The translations under genes and the position numbers were made by a program. Shown here piece by piece: positions 1 to 11,507 of a stretch of 64,000 nt of DNA; positions within the stretch are counted from its first letter, which is position 1, and every line of letters begins with the position of its first letter. Source of the DNA: Pleurostoma richardsiae (Eukaryota; Ascomycota; Sordariomycetes; Calosphaeriales; Pleurostomataceae); assembly GCA_030052745.1 (NCBI GenBank), contig JANBVO010000030.1:186001-250000 (forward strand), read 5' to 3'. Below the pieces are notes generated by a model. It was not told the origin of the DNA and made no database searches. It saw nothing but the letters and a program-made list of their open reading frames with translations.

Positions 1-149
1 TACCAGTATGAGATGACGGTCTTTGCACAGTCGGGCAACTCGGCATAGGCCGTGACCTGGTTGACATCGTAGTGGGAGATCGTCCGCGCTTGGCATATCT
101 CATTGTATGGGATGTCGGTGACAGTTGCACAATCGATTGACGTCGCCAT
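1..149 (-). CDS. Unidentified protein, N-terminal fragment cut by window edge
   Basis: Read leftwards from the ATG complement at 147-149, the frame stays open for 49 codons to the window edge. It starts MATSIDCATVTDIPYNE and runs through a stretch like YDVNQVTAYAELPDC. Codon choice is rich in GTC, ATC, ACC, GAC and TAC, as in the real genes nearby and unlike the flanking DNA. I do not recognise the family and see no signal peptide or membrane segment. The rest of the gene would lie left of position 1. A chance open frame of this length cannot be excluded. Confidence 0.4.
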   Translation of the reverse strand, partial: MATSIDCATVTDIPYNEICQARTISHYDVNQVTAYAELPDCAKTVISYW

Positions 150-1276
150 TTTGAGGCTCAGCGACGCATAAGCCTACGAGGCCGAATAGTAGGCACTTAT
201 GGGAGCACTGAATCCTGCTTTTTGCTATGCTGGGCTTGGGGAAAGGCATATCGGAATCGTAGGGCGGCGAGCCAGAATCAGGATTTTGGGTGCCTTTGAG
301 AAGGAAGCAGACTTGTACGGATATGGATAGGCACCCAACTCCAACCCCGGACCGCCGTGCTAAGTCCGTTGTTTAAAGCGCCTTACCACAAATAGGTCGC
401 CATGTAACGATGCTTACCTAGTTGCTAAGAAGCTGGCCTGGTCCAGGCCAAGAGTCATTGAAGTTGGTTATTACTTTGGCATGGTAACTCTCAAACGCTT
501 AGGAAGGGTGAAACGAAACTCGGGGTTCAAAAGGCTAGGTATGGAATTTGCCTGCAGAATTCCCGAGTTGGATCATCCATTCCACTTTCATTTCCATACC
601 ACCCTGTGCCATCTTCAAGCCTTGGTTGAAGTTTGTTTCTGGTCCGACTCGTTAATAATATCAGGTTAACTGATGCCTCTCATTTATCACGTTCCTGCTG
701 CAATTCATGGTTCCTTATAGTCCTCTCTGAGCGTCGGGGAGTTGTCAATATTCATTCTTAATGACATGACTAGTGTTGTCGAATATGCCTCCGTTTCAAA
801 GATGGCAAAAGTCGGAGGGCTTTTAGATTGTTGTAGCCGTTACCATGTGATGGTTGAAGGGACAAGCGAAGAGAGCGCTGCAGTGCCCCTTAATGTGTAG
901 GCATGGTGGGTTACATTCGGCGACACGGAAAGAAATCCGCGTCCATCCCACTAACTTCTGTTGGTATGCAGGTTCCTAATTAGGTAGGTGTTCGATCACC
1001 AACATCGATCAACGCACTTTGTTCCGCATAGTATGACCATCCTCGCATCTAACCGCGTCCCGAGCATATGTGTGTGCAAGGAGAAGAGATGTGGGGGGTT
1101 TGTCTCCTCCGAGATGCACCTGCAACTGCTTTACCACAGATGGGGACAGATAAACCTTTCCAGATACCCTGATCTCCCATATATCTTCGATCATACTTTG
1201 TTACATTGATTTAGCTTTGTTCTTCAAAACGGTGACACAACACCTTGACACCCCGGCAACCCCTTGGGCTCCCATA
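150..1276. other. Intergenic, no gene recognised
   Basis: Only short open frames with unconvincing composition are present. It holds the upstream regions of the leftward fragment and the rightward methyltransferase. No RNA gene or repeat was seen. Confidence 0.5.
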
Positions 1277-2938
1277 ATGAGCGAGGATAATAGCCAGGCG
1301 CTTGTACGAGACAAAAGCCCCTATTTCCTTCTCCTGGACGCCTGCTTCATAGCTCTAACAGCTGTGCTTCACTTCTCCAGGCCGCCGATAGATTCATCGA
1401 TGATAATAATTCGGCTGTCGCGGAGGTACGTGCTCGGGTATTGCTTCTCCGAACAAACGGGAGACCACTGATCCGCTCGGCATGTGAAGTCGGTCGACGA
1501 CTCATCGCTGGCCTGCTTCCGGTCGAGCGTGCTCGCCTACCACGAAGAGAATGGCAGGACGTACCATTCGATGAGTGCGGGAAGTAGGCCGATACACCTT
1601 CCCTTCACTATGATGGTCACTAATACTGATACAGAATACTTCATCCCGAATGATGAGGTACGCGCCTCCAAGAGGGTTGCTTTCCTATTCTCAAGTCGAG
1701 CCCTGCTGATGCCAACCAAAGCAAGAGCAAGACCGTCTCGGTAAGTGGAATCACCTCTAGGCATTTTCTCCTGTCTCGTTAAGGATATCTGCTAACCCAC
1801 TTACCCTCCAGACCTTCATCACCATCTCATGCTCTTGACTTTGGATGATAAGCTTGCTTTGTGTCCGAAGAACGAGACGGCGAAGAGAGTGTTGGATCTT
1901 GGCACAGGAACTGGTATGCTTCTCAGCGACTCATTATTTCTCGAGATAGATGAACTATGAAGACCACTTAACCGACGCTATCAGGCATCTGGGCCATTAA
2001 TTATGGTAATGTCACGAGTGAAGCCCTCGTCTGAGCATAGTTAACACGTTGTCAGCCGATGCACACCCCGAGACACAGGTAGGCGCAAAACCAGATTCTC
2101 TCTTCGAGTGGAATCGCCCGCTAAAATGAGCAATCAGGTCATCGGTGTCGACCTCAGCCCCATTCAACCTGACTAGTAAGACGCCTGCATGCGTGGTCTG
2201 AGCGTTGCTGGAGCTGATCACCCCAGCGTGCCGCCCAACTGCCAGTTCGAAGTGGACGACGTCGAGAAGGAATGGACCTGGAGCAGCAAGTTCGACTTCA
2301 TCTACGCCCGCAACCTCGGCGGCTCGTTTGCGGACCACCAGAGCATGATCCAGAAATGCTTCGAGTAAGCGCTCCCCCCTTCAAGCCATCTCCCGGAATC
2401 GCTTCTCTTTCATACTGACCAGTCTCGCCCCTACAGCAACCTCGAGTCCGGCGGCTACCTGGAGATGTGGGACATCGGCCTCCCCGTGACCTCTGACGAC
2501 GGCACCCTGACAGAGCAGCACGCCCTGTCCGAGATGAGCCACCTGACGGTGCGGGCGGCCGCGGCGCTGGGGCGGCCGATCGACAACACAACGAGGTACA
2601 AGAATATGTTTGAGCAGGCCGGCTTCGAGAACGTGCAGATGCGCATGTTCAAGTGGCCCAGCAATCAGTGGCCGGCGGACAAGAAGCACAAGACGCTGGG
2701 CATGTGGAACTGCGCCAACATCGACAGCGGCCTGGAGGGGCTGACGCTGTTCCTGTTCACGAGGGGCCTGGGGATGAGCAAGGAGGAGTGCCTCGCCTAC
2801 TGCGCCAAGGCGAGAAAGGAGCTGAGGGATACTCATATTCATGCTTACTGGCCAATGTAAGTCGCTTCAGGGGTCCTGATATCGGTGAAATGCGGTGCTG
2901 ACTGAAGCAGGTACTGCTGCTATGGCAAGAGGCCGTAA
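1277..2938 (+). CDS. LaeA-like SAM-dependent methyltransferase
   Basis: Class I SAM methyltransferase of the large fungal LaeA/TdiE-like family, 325 aa and probably cytosolic or nuclear. I join exons 1277-1303, 1381-1425, 1490-1583, 1635-1657, 1722-1740, 1812-1913, 1985-2005, 2056-2078, 2138-2175, 2227-2364, 2437-2856 and 2911-2938; the phases close exactly. Family landmarks appear in order: an acidic N-terminus ending DDNNSAVAE, YHEENGRTYH, IPNDEQEQDRLDL, the SAM-binding motif VLDLGTGTGIWAI, VIGVDLSPIQPDYVPPNC, FEVDDVEKEWTW, and ESGGYLEMWD. The C-terminus CCYGKRP is also typical. The substrate is unknown. Relatives range from secondary-metabolism regulators to small-molecule methyltransferases, and no biosynthetic core gene lies nearby. 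The first exon is the least certain part. Confidence 0.88.
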
Positions 2939-3983
2939 TGATGGTTATTGTACTTCTCTTTCCGTCCGTGAGGCTACAGCGTTCATAGTCTATCCGCAGC
3001 TTATACATAGACATCGGTGTTGCTTACGACCGCCTTGCTGATATCCTCCATCTGAACGTAGCATCTACCGTGGTATGAAGCTTGAGGAATTGTGAGCGTC
3101 CGGAACTATGGGACTTCTCGGCCGGGACACTCCTCCGGGAACCAACTTAGGCCAGGCCCACTGCGGCATGACCCGTAGGCAGTTTGTGGAGGAGACAGCA
3201 GCATTTGGCGCCGATGATAGAGGGCAGAATCTCAGAAACCGCGATGTCTGTTAGGTCCTGCCTGACGAGCCTGGCCCTTCATCCATCACAGTGATTTGTT
3301 GCAACCGCAGAGGCGAAGCCAGATCAAGCATAAATTACCCGAGTTTCGAGGCTCAAGCTAAAAGACTTTAGAGTTGGTTTGCATTCCACACCCATCACGC
3401 CAGCAGAACCCACAGCGCTTAGCGGGCGCCCTAACGATGGGGGCCTTGCCAAAGGTAATTTGAGATCTACGGGGCCTCCTCTCTCTTCCAGGGGTGATGA
3501 AGACAGCTGAGGCGGCGGTGAAGGGGATTGAACCAGGTTCACCTTGATGACTACCGATGCTTCGTGGTAGTAAAAACTCAAAAGTTGCTTGAAAGATAGA
3601 ATGTCCGGAGTACGCAACGCGGAATACACAGATAGCGTTACCCCGTATTCCCTTGCCAGCCCCCCACCCTCGCGCGGCACGTCAAAAGGATGGCTGGCGT
3701 TGGTGGAGACTGCAGCCGGGTGAGTATCGAATGAGGTGCCTTGCAATTTCCGTGGCAGATCCCTCACCTCATCGGCGATTCCTTCCAAGGCAGCTGCATT
3801 AATTAATTCACGTCCAAGATAAGAGGGAGAGACAACCCCCCCCCTCTCCCCCCTTCTGCGCGCGCCTGTCAGCATGCCGGCCCCTTCACTCCTCCCACAC
3901 CATCACCATCCCGGCGACACGGCGCAAATGCAGAGGCGTCGCCCTCGTGGCCGCCGACGTTCTCAGCAGCACCTCTGCCCGCC
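2939..3983. other. Intergenic, no gene recognised
   Basis: It holds the 3' end of the methyltransferase transcript and the promoter of the GT90 gene. A 183-codon leftward open frame at 3324-3875 is low-complexity and not believable as a gene. A C-run lies around 3837-3850, just upstream of the GT90 start. Confidence 0.5.
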
Positions 3984-5630
3984 ATGTTCGGTTCCACTCC
4001 GCGCTCGTTGAGGCACCTTCTTACCGCCGCCGTTATCATTTTTCTCGTATTCGTCTCTTTCCGCTCTGACCTCTCCGGCACCGACCTCGACCTCGATTTC
4101 TTTCAGGGCCCCGTCAATGTCGTTCTCGAAGAGCCAGCGCGAGACTGGAGCCAGCACCCCGTTGTCCTTCTGCACAACAAAGCCCGGTCCGATTTCGACG
4201 CCCTTCTACAGCGGCAATCGAAGACGCCAGACGAGGCAGAGAGAGAATACGAGAGGCGATATGGCAGGCGCCCACCTCCCGGCTTTCGCCGCTGGGTTGA
4301 GTACGCCTTGGCGCACGCGTCGCCCATCATTGACGACTTCGACACGATTTCCGAGGGCGTCCACCGCTTCTCTGGCGTGGACGCGAAGGAAGTCAGGCAC
4401 CTCATGCGGGCGGCAGCGTGGCGCCGCGGCAACAACCGCGTCGAGAGGTGCAGCTTGGCGCAGGGCGAGTTCGGCGAGGGCTGCCGCCATTTTGCAGAGC
4501 CCCTGACGCGCCTGCTCGGAGACGCCAAGGACCTGGCGCCAGACGTGGCGTTTCTCATCAACTTCCTCGACGAACCTTCCGTCCTCGTAGGAGCGAAAGA
4601 AAGCCAGCACTCGTCTGCGGTGTCGCCGTGGGTTGACATGTCCCACAACCCAATCTCGGGGGCTGTGAGGGAGGCATGCGAGCTATGGAGCAACTCATCA
4701 GGCACAGACGCCGGCATTGAGCTGGAAAAGATTCAGACTTACGACCTGCCCTTCGTCCGCGATGTCAAGGCGTCGAAGGATCTCTGTCAACATCCGGAAT
4801 ACGCTATGGCGCATGGCTTTCTGCTGTCCCCGGCAACCTTCAAGCGAATGCCAACTGAGGTGCCCTTGCTTTCACAGGCCGCTCCGTACCCCTTCTCCGA
4901 CATCCTATACCCGTCAACACACTACGGCCTGGAGTCCAGCCTGTACAAGGAGTCGCAGGACAGGTCGTGGGATAGGAAGAAGAACGCTGTGTACTGGAGC
5001 GGCTCGTCGACTGGCGGTTACTGGGCGGCCGACAGTGACTCGTGGCGCCATGCCCATCGACAAAGACTGGCCGCACTCGGGCTGCACAAGGAGGAGGGGA
5101 ACTTCACCTACCTCGATTCCGACGGTGCTGCCATCCAGCCGTACCGCGCCGATTCCTTTGACAGCGCCTTGTTCGATGTCAGCATGACGAAGATCGTTGG
5201 CTGCGAGGATGTATGCTGTGGCGAACAGAAGCGGTACTTCGGCCTCCCGCGACGGAAGCACTCCGAGACGAGGCCGTTCCGCTACCGCTTTGTCTTCGAC
5301 GTCGACGGCAACAGCTACAGCGGTCGCTTCTACCGCTTCCTCGCGTCGCGCAGCGTGCCGCTCAAGATGAGCATCTTCCGCGAGTGGCACGACGAGCGCC
5401 TGGTACCTTGGCTGCACTACATTCCCGTCAGCCAGAGCCTGGGGGAGGTTCCCGAGCTCATGAGGTTCCTGGCCACGACGGCCGAGGGCCAGAGGATCAG
5501 CCGGCGGATCGCGGAGGCGGGGAGGGAGTGGTATTTCAGGGCGCTGACGCCCGTGCATCAGGGGATATACTTGTATCGGTTAATGTTGGAGTTGGCATGG
5601 CTGCAGGATGACGCGCGGGTGGCTGGTTAA
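3984..5630 (+). CDS. GT90 / CAP10-type glycosyltransferase
   Basis: Intronless, 548 aa. Residues 12-28 form one hydrophobic segment after a short basic N-terminus, giving a type II Golgi membrane protein with a lumenal catalytic domain. The C-terminal half carries the CAP10/GT90 signature: YWSGSSTGG near residue 340, then GCEDVCCGEQKRYFG. After that come the conserved nucleotide-sugar-binding stretch YRFVFDVDGNSYSGRFYR, the SVPLK strand, and WLHYIPVS. Known relatives transfer xylose or glucose, such as the Cryptococcus capsule beta-1,2-xylosyltransferase Cap1 and animal POGLUTs. The donor and acceptor here cannot be told from sequence. It probably acts in glycosylation of wall or secreted proteins. 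The ATG was chosen because it directly precedes the membrane anchor. Confidence 0.9.
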   Translation: MFGSTPRSLRHLLTAAVIIFLVFVSFRSDLSGTDLDLDFFQGPVNVVLEEPARDWSQHPVVLLHNKARSDFDALLQRQSKTPDEAEREYERRYGRRPPPGFRRWVEYALAHASPIIDDFDTISEGVHRFSGVDAKEVRHLMRAAAWRRGNNRVERCSLAQGEFGEGCRHFAEPLTRLLGDAKDLAPDVAFLINFLDEPSVLVGAKESQHSSAVSPWVDMSHNPISGAVREACELWSNSSGTDAGIELEKIQTYDLPFVRDVKASKDLCQHPEYAMAHGFLLSPATFKRMPTEVPLLSQAAPYPFSDILYPSTHYGLESSLYKESQDRSWDRKKNAVYWSGSSTGGYWAADSDSWRHAHRQRLAALGLHKEEGNFTYLDSDGAAIQPYRADSFDSALFDVSMTKIVGCEDVCCGEQKRYFGLPRRKHSETRPFRYRFVFDVDGNSYSGRFYRFLASRSVPLKMSIFREWHDERLVPWLHYIPVSQSLGEVPELMRFLATTAEGQRISRRIAEAGREWYFRALTPVHQGIYLYRLMLELAWLQDDARVAG

Positions 5631-5928
5631 GGGATACACGGACAGCACGGCGATGGATGGTCTTCGTCGTGTGGGCGCTATGGGAGCTTTTGGCTGGCAT
5701 GCTTACGATACCCCTTGAGTAAGGAGATGAAGTAATGAGGACTGAATGCTTAGAGACGACCTCCTGCGTCTCATATGCCTTGCTGGTGCCTTTGTCGTTG
5801 CCCTTGATCGCTATGCTAAGTTGACTATTGCCATTCAACCAACTACTTCCAGCACCCCATTCGACCTTCCGGAGATCATACGCTCTCGGACACGAAGTAC
5901 GGTACCCTGCTTATCCCTCTTGACCAGC

Positions 5929-7674
5929 TTAGATTTTTCCGGGGCCTCCCTTCGTACAACACTCCGCCGCACTGCCCGCGCTCCCTCCATCCCCTTCACA
6001 GTCTAATCGGCAGAAGCAAGACGACTTCACTTCCACATCCGCTACCGCCGCCGCCAGCTTCAACTGCGCCGCGACGATCCTCGCCTCCGCCTGCCTCCCA
6101 AGCCTCTCCAGGCACTCGTGGTACCCGTGCAGCGCCCACACGTTGCCGGGGTGCTGCATCGCCCGCGGCAGCGTCCCGCCGTCCAGCCCCAGGTCCGCCG
6201 CGTACACCTCCGCCGCCTCGCCCACCTCCCCCTGCTCCAGCAGCAGCGCGCCCAGCGCGTGCCGCACCGGCTGCATCCACCCCCACGGCTCGTCGTACGG
6301 CAGCCCGTCGTCCAGCCCCACGGCCCGCCGCAGCGCCGCGAACGCCGCGCCGTGCTCGCCCCGGCGGTACAGCACCTCGCCGTCCAGCATCGCCCCCGCC
6401 ACCCCCAGCACGTCCGCGCACGTGTTGTTGAACACCGTGCGGCTGCGGGGCACGCGCGCCGCCGCCGCGCGGAACAGCCCCCGCTCCGCCTCCGCCTCGG
6501 GCACCCGGCGGAGCGAGGCGAGCGCGATGCCCCGCGCGTAGTGCCGCGTCGCGGCGGTCACGCAGTACAGCGCCGGGTCCGCGGGGGCGGGCAACTCGAG
6601 AATCTCGGCCCAGCGGCCGAAGCGCACGAGGGCGTGGGCGCGCACGGCGACGAAGCCCTCGAGCCAGTCGGCCATGGGGGGCGAGGGCACGCGCAGCAGG
6701 GCCTCGGGGACGGCGCGCTCGAGGGCGGCGGCGGCGGCGAGGGCCACGCGCGACTGGCCCGCGAAGAGGGCCGCGTAGGCGCGGAAGTGCAGGTCGTGCG
6801 CGCGGTACAGCGTGTAGAAGTTCATGGCGCCCGCGCGGGCGGCGAACCGCTCGTCGGCGGCGGCGGCGGCGCCGTTGGCGGCCACGGCGGCGCGGTAGTC
6901 GCCGCAGAGGACGTCCAGGTGGGAGGGCATGTGCCGCAGGTGGCCCGCGTCCGGGACCAGGTCGCGGAGGTGGTCGGCGGCGGGGAGGGCGCGCTCCGGG
7001 TGCGGGGACATCTCCATGAGGTGGATGTAGAGGTGCAGCAGGCCCGGGTGGCGGAGCCCGGGATGGTCGTCGCCCCGCGGGGAGAGGGCGCGGTCGAGCA
7101 CCGCTTGGATCTCGAGGGTGCGCGCTCCGGGTGCGGGCTGGCCGATGCGGATGTCCCAGAGCTTCCAGGGGGTGAGGTTCATGAGGGCGTCGGCGTACAG
7201 CGTCGCGACGTCGAGGTCGTCGGGGAACCGCTCGTACACGCCGCGCATCGCCTCCGCGTAGCTCTCGTTCCAGACGGACCAGTCTTTGGCGCCGGGTTCT
7301 GCTGGGTAGCGGGAGCCGAGGGCATCTATGAGTGCCTGCTCCACGGGGGTGGCCTTGTGCGCCGACTGCCGCGCGCGCTCGACGGCGCCGTGGGTCTGCT
7401 CGACGGTGGTGCGCAGGTCGGACTCGTCGAAGAACTCCCAAGGCTTGTTATAATTGGGGCCCAGGCAATAGGCAAGGCCCCAATATGCCATGGCGCACTC
7501 GCCGTCGTGGCTGGAAGCCTTGCGGAAGCATTGCGCGGCCTCTTCATGATTAAAGCCATAGCTCCAGATGAGGCCGCGGTCGAACCATTTCTGGGCCTCC
7601 GGGCCGCTGGTGCTCACCGCGCGGTGGTAGGTGCCCAGGTCGTAGTAGTCGTCATCTTCTAAAGGAGTTGCCAT
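5929..7674 (-). CDS. TPR-repeat protein of the fungal MATP..YYDLG family
   Basis: Intronless, 581 aa from the ATG at 7674. The same frame runs further upstream to 7803, but the family normally begins near this methionine, with MATPLEDDDYYDLGTYHR. The sequence is a series of helical, Ala-rich TPR-like repeats. The first is clear: QKWFDRGLIWSYGFNHEE, then a repeat ending CAMAYWGLAYCLGPNYNKPW. Later parts include HMPSHLDVLCGDYRAAV and the C-terminal ALHGYHECLERLGR. There is no signal peptide or membrane helix. Related proteins are widespread in fungi and bacteria as TPR proteins of unknown role, so I give no specific function. The GC content is very high (codon third positions mostly G/C), which creates long artefactual frames on the other strand. 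The last 20 residues after SSCFCR may be altered by an unrecognised intron. Confidence 0.85.
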   Translation of the reverse strand: MATPLEDDDYYDLGTYHRAVSTSGPEAQKWFDRGLIWSYGFNHEEAAQCFRKASSHDGECAMAYWGLAYCLGPNYNKPWEFFDESDLRTTVEQTHGAVERARQSAHKATPVEQALIDALGSRYPAEPGAKDWSVWNESYAEAMRGVYERFPDDLDVATLYADALMNLTPWKLWDIRIGQPAPGARTLEIQAVLDRALSPRGDDHPGLRHPGLLHLYIHLMEMSPHPERALPAADHLRDLVPDAGHLRHMPSHLDVLCGDYRAAVAANGAAAAADERFAARAGAMNFYTLYRAHDLHFRAYAALFAGQSRVALAAAAALERAVPEALLRVPSPPMADWLEGFVAVRAHALVRFGRWAEILELPAPADPALYCVTAATRHYARGIALASLRRVPEAEAERGLFRAAAARVPRSRTVFNNTCADVLGVAGAMLDGEVLYRRGEHGAAFAALRRAVGLDDGLPYDEPWGWMQPVRHALGALLLEQGEVGEAAEVYAADLGLDGGTLPRAMQHPGNVWALHGYHECLERLGRQAEARIVAAQLKLAAAVADVEVKSSCFCRLDCEGDGGSAGSAAECCTKGGPGKI

Positions 7675-8599
7675 ATGCGCGCTTGCTAGCCTTGATCCGA
7701 CTGGAGCTGGATATTGCTTGACCAAGCTGCCAAACCTGAGAACCGGGACCGAGTTAGGGCGGAGCGTCAACTGTGATGCAGTGTCGATCTTCGGTGGCGG
7801 CACGCCATTTTCGGCCCCATTGCCCCGAGCCTCGGCCGCGTTAGCAGGACCCCTCTTCGGCTCTTAGTACACGACGTGTGATGGTATTGGCTTCCTGTGA
7901 CACCACGCAACTTGCTGAGATGAAGCGTCCTAATTAGACGTGGTGATATTTTTGGAACCGTGAGCTGGACTATTCATACTAGAGAGGACATTCTTATGGA
8001 TAATCGTTGCTTTAACAACCACAACTACCTCGGCATCAAATCCTCCATCGTATAGACTGTCCTTCTCACAGGCTTGTCATGTCTTTTGCCCGATATGTCA
8101 CGTTAAACACCATATACTCGCCTAGGCCAGGCGGCAAGCTTTACGCCCTGCTGCCTCAGGAACAAGAGTCCCTTCCCAGCGTAAGCACCAGTCCTCTGTC
8201 TTCCATGAGTAAGCTGTGAGCGACGCAGCTCTGGACGCAGTGTTTAGATCGCCATCCAATATCTCGCTCTTGCGTATGAATAGCGTCGTACGCGGAACTG
8301 AGGTCTTGATCCGCGCCATTGCTGCCCTGAGTGGGTGTGTAACGTTATTGTCATCCTGAGAGTCTACTTGGCCGAGGTCATGAGATTCGACTCGGTTTGT
8401 GTGATCCTAGCTGAAGTGCCATTAGTTTCGCTGCCGCCCATATATGTTTTCGGATACAAGAGCACCAACATACAAGCTATACTTCCACATGTTGTCTCCA
8501 AGTATCTGTCTGCATCCCTCTGGATAGTGTAAAATATTCACCTGACCACCAGTTATGAGCAGCCCAAGACATGCCTTTTTCTCTGCTCACATATTGCAA
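7675..8599. other. Intergenic, no gene recognised
   Basis: It holds the promoter side of the TPR gene and the 3' end of the Zn2Cys6 regulator. No convincing coding or RNA signal was seen. Confidence 0.5.
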
Positions 8600-10899
8600 T
8601 TAGTACGTCGGTGTTGGGTCTTCGGGCAAGTAGAACCCGTCCATCCTATCATCGAGAATCGACCTGTCCATAAGTTGAAGATTGGAATCCATTTGAGATA
8701 GGAAGGCTTGCAACGAAGGCTCCGCCAGGGGCATTTCAGCGGTCATAAAAGATCCGGAGTGAGGCAAGTCCATCCCCTGGAAGCCAATTCCAGGGTCCCA
8801 AGTTGCTGTGGCTCCGGATGGTCTAGCAGTGCTATTGCCCTCAACTTGCCGTGGTGTTCGGATTTCTCTGATGATTGCTTTCATGGCGACGATATGCTGA
8901 CAGAACTCCATGGCTGCAAAACTTCCACTCCGCTCCAGCTCCGCTAGAAGTTGCGCTCCAACCTCAAAATCATCCTCGTCTTTCGACGAGCTCGGCCCTC
9001 CTAAGAAAGCCGATATCGCAAGAATTGTCGTTGAAGAAAACAAGTACTGCGTGCTAAGATAGTCAAGGGTGGGGAACGAGCCATTGACCCAGGCTTCCAT
9101 GAGGACAGCATATGACTGTCTGGAACATCGTATGCATGCATCGGCAAGTGCCCTGACATTCTCAGGAATTTGCGGCTCCGAGCCAGGCGTTGTACTCTTC
9201 CATACATCCTTGTACAATCGAAGGACATAAAGAAGGACCGGTCGAGTTGCAACTATCATGCACTGCCATCGTCAGGACATAGGTGATTCCCGAAGTGTAG
9301 AGCCAGGGACGGGAAGAACAGGTGATGGGGAAGAAAGAGGACTTGACATATACCTGATTGAACGAGAGATGCAGATATCGAATATGGTCTGGCATTGGTT
9401 GAGACAAGGGCCAACCGTAAATCTGCAGATGACCCGGGAGTTTCTGGACCCAGTGTTGCAGGTCTTTCAAGGCCTGTTGAACTCTCTGAGAGAACGGTTC
9501 TTTCTGGGCACTTCTGCCGTAGAGGGATCTGGTGGTCTGACCGGCCAGCTTGGCAAGCTTTATCCGGGCAATGAGATACTCTGGGTCTGCAAAGTCCCCC
9601 TTCCTAGACTCTGGCAGCCCTAGACTCGAGGGAAGATCGACCTGTATGTCAACATCTTGTACTGAAGTCGGTTGGCCGAGTTTCGACGCCAGTAGATGCT
9701 CGAACTCGTATGCCGTCCACCAGACTCGGTTTCGATGCTCCCTCATGGCTCGATCGCGTAGCTGAGTCTCAGGAACATTTAGGTGGAGGCCCATGACAAT
9801 AGCTCGACGCATAGCGGAGCCAGCCAGACAGTATGCCGAGAATCGCTTGTTTGAAGACAGAGAGTAGAAGCACTAGTTTTGGTAAGTTTATCAGTAGAGA
9901 GACTTTGGGCAGTGGCAGTCTCACCAGGAGTAGTCTTATTTCGACAGATTCAATGCTGGGCCTCTCCTGAGTCACCTGCATTGCTTTCATGGCTTGAGAA
10001 AAGTAGGCGAGACCAGGAAAAACGAGCCCCGGAGAAACTGATCGTACTGTATAGACCTCACCAATAGCTAGGAGAGCCCATATCTTGCAGCTGAGGAAAA
10101 TGTCGCCGCTTGTAGGATTCTGTAGAAACTTCTCCAAGTCCTCTAGCGCAGCACTCTTCAACACTACGTGGTAACATTCGGACACCGTCTTCAACGCCGC
10201 CATGAGTAAGAACCGAGCTCTCCCAGGTGAGGGCAATGGGCAGTGGGAGTTTGCGAGCAGAAAGATTGCGTCATCGGATGGATAGTTAGTTCGTGGGATG
10301 TGACTGAGACGTGCGTCCGAAAGCGCCTGGCGGAACCGGGTTGCAAAGGCGCCGTCGGCAGCCTCTGTGACGTGATGGGGAGCATCGGACGGGCTGATAT
10401 GATAGAACCAAGGCCGGTCATCAAATAGGGGGTTGCGCACCGGTCCTTCTGTCTGTTCGCCGGTTATGGGATGCTCACAAGATGTAGGATCAACCACGGC
10501 GGCGGGGGCATCGGCGCGAACGATGCGGCGATTGTGTCGTAGGCGCTCATTTTCAGCCAACAACCCATCAATGTAACTAGAGCAAACGTCTTGAGTCCAG
10601 AAACTACTAGGAACCTCCGCGGGAGACTAACCTCTTGCTCAGTTTGACCTGGCGATCCCGCTTCGGATATGTGCACTGCTCGCCATCAATCGACGCGGCG
10701 CAAGCAGCACAAGGCTTCCCACCGGAGCACCTGACTTTGCGGGCGTGACATCTTCGGCACCTAAATTGTGTAAGATGATATCCGAGGTCTACTAAGGGGT
10801 TAAGCAGACTTACGCCGTGGACTTCGCCTTAGACTCGGCGTGCGAACTACCAGTACTCCGGGTTGCCGAGCTTCCTCCCACGCGCGCTCGTCCGTCCAT
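8600..10899 (-). CDS. Zn2Cys6 fungal transcription factor
   Basis: Nuclear regulator of 682 aa. Exons on the minus strand are 10899-10814, 10760-10632, 10576-9925, 9872-9354 and 9262-8600; all phases match. Exon 2 encodes a canonical binuclear zinc cluster with spacing C-X2-C-X6-C-X5-C-X2-C-X8-C, followed by a basic linker and the short coiled segment YIDGLLAENERLRHN. The middle carries the fungal transcription-factor domain: MRRAIVMGLHLN, then REHRNRVWWTAYEFEHLLASK and LGQPTSVQDVDIQVDLPSS. The neighbouring MFS transporter starts about 0.6 kb away on the opposite strand. That layout is common for a regulator and its efflux or uptake target, though the pairing is inference. The target sequence cannot be predicted. 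Confidence 0.9.
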
Positions 10900-11507
10900 G
10901 ACTGCTCGGCGACGCTTGAATTATTAGCAAACGAGCGACATAATCTGTATGCGACACGTCACTGGCGTCGTCGTATTGGTTGCTCGTCTAGCAACCGTCT
11001 GCCGGTGTCGCTCGGCGAGTGATAATGTAGACGCCATTCAATGACGAGACTGGTGCACGTATCTTCAGTCTTGAAATCCGGCGTGATGTTCAGGACGCCG
11101 GAGCTAAGAGAGTTTACGTAACATGCTGTGGAGCTTTATGCTTGTGCTTGGTGCGAATGAGAAGTCATTTCGGCGTAGAAAGATGCCTTCCCGAGAGGGC
11201 TGTAACTGCATTTGGCAAAGCACATCTTCCCCTCGACAGGATCTTGACGGATAGTGTGGGGTTTGCTTCGGCAAGAAGTTCCCAACACCGAACGAGATGC
11301 CCCTTAAGGCACTCCTACTCCATACCGGTCACTCCAGCGTCATGCCGGAGGAACCGACCAGGACCGGCATGACCTGGAGACAGGTCACAGGAAAACAATG
11401 AGACTACTCAGATATAATTCTCCTCACCAACACAATGGGTGGCACTGGAGATGTCTTTTTCCTAGGGGACTGGACATCCCCTATTCCACAATCTTCCTTT
11501 TGCGAAT
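10900..11507. promoter_or_regulatory. Divergent intergenic region between regulator and MFS transporter
   Basis: This 0.6-kb region separates two divergently transcribed genes, so it should carry both promoters. I see scattered CGG and CCG triplets, the half-sites of Zn2Cys6 proteins, but no clear palindromic site. Confidence 0.4.

Noticed and set aside
1741-2226. Apparent frameshifts and stops suggesting that the methyltransferase is a pseudogene
   Set aside because: Every break is explained by a short GT-AG intron; the 12 exons give an uninterrupted 325-aa protein with all motifs.
3324-3875. 183-codon leftward open frame upstream of GT90
   Set aside because: Low-complexity Pro/Ser/Leu content, no motif, and it occupies the promoter of a real gene.
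6118-7662. 514-codon rightward open frame opposite the TPR gene
   Set aside because: Composition is Arg/Gly/His/Val-rich with no domain; it is the GC-rich antisense shadow of a well-supported TPR protein.
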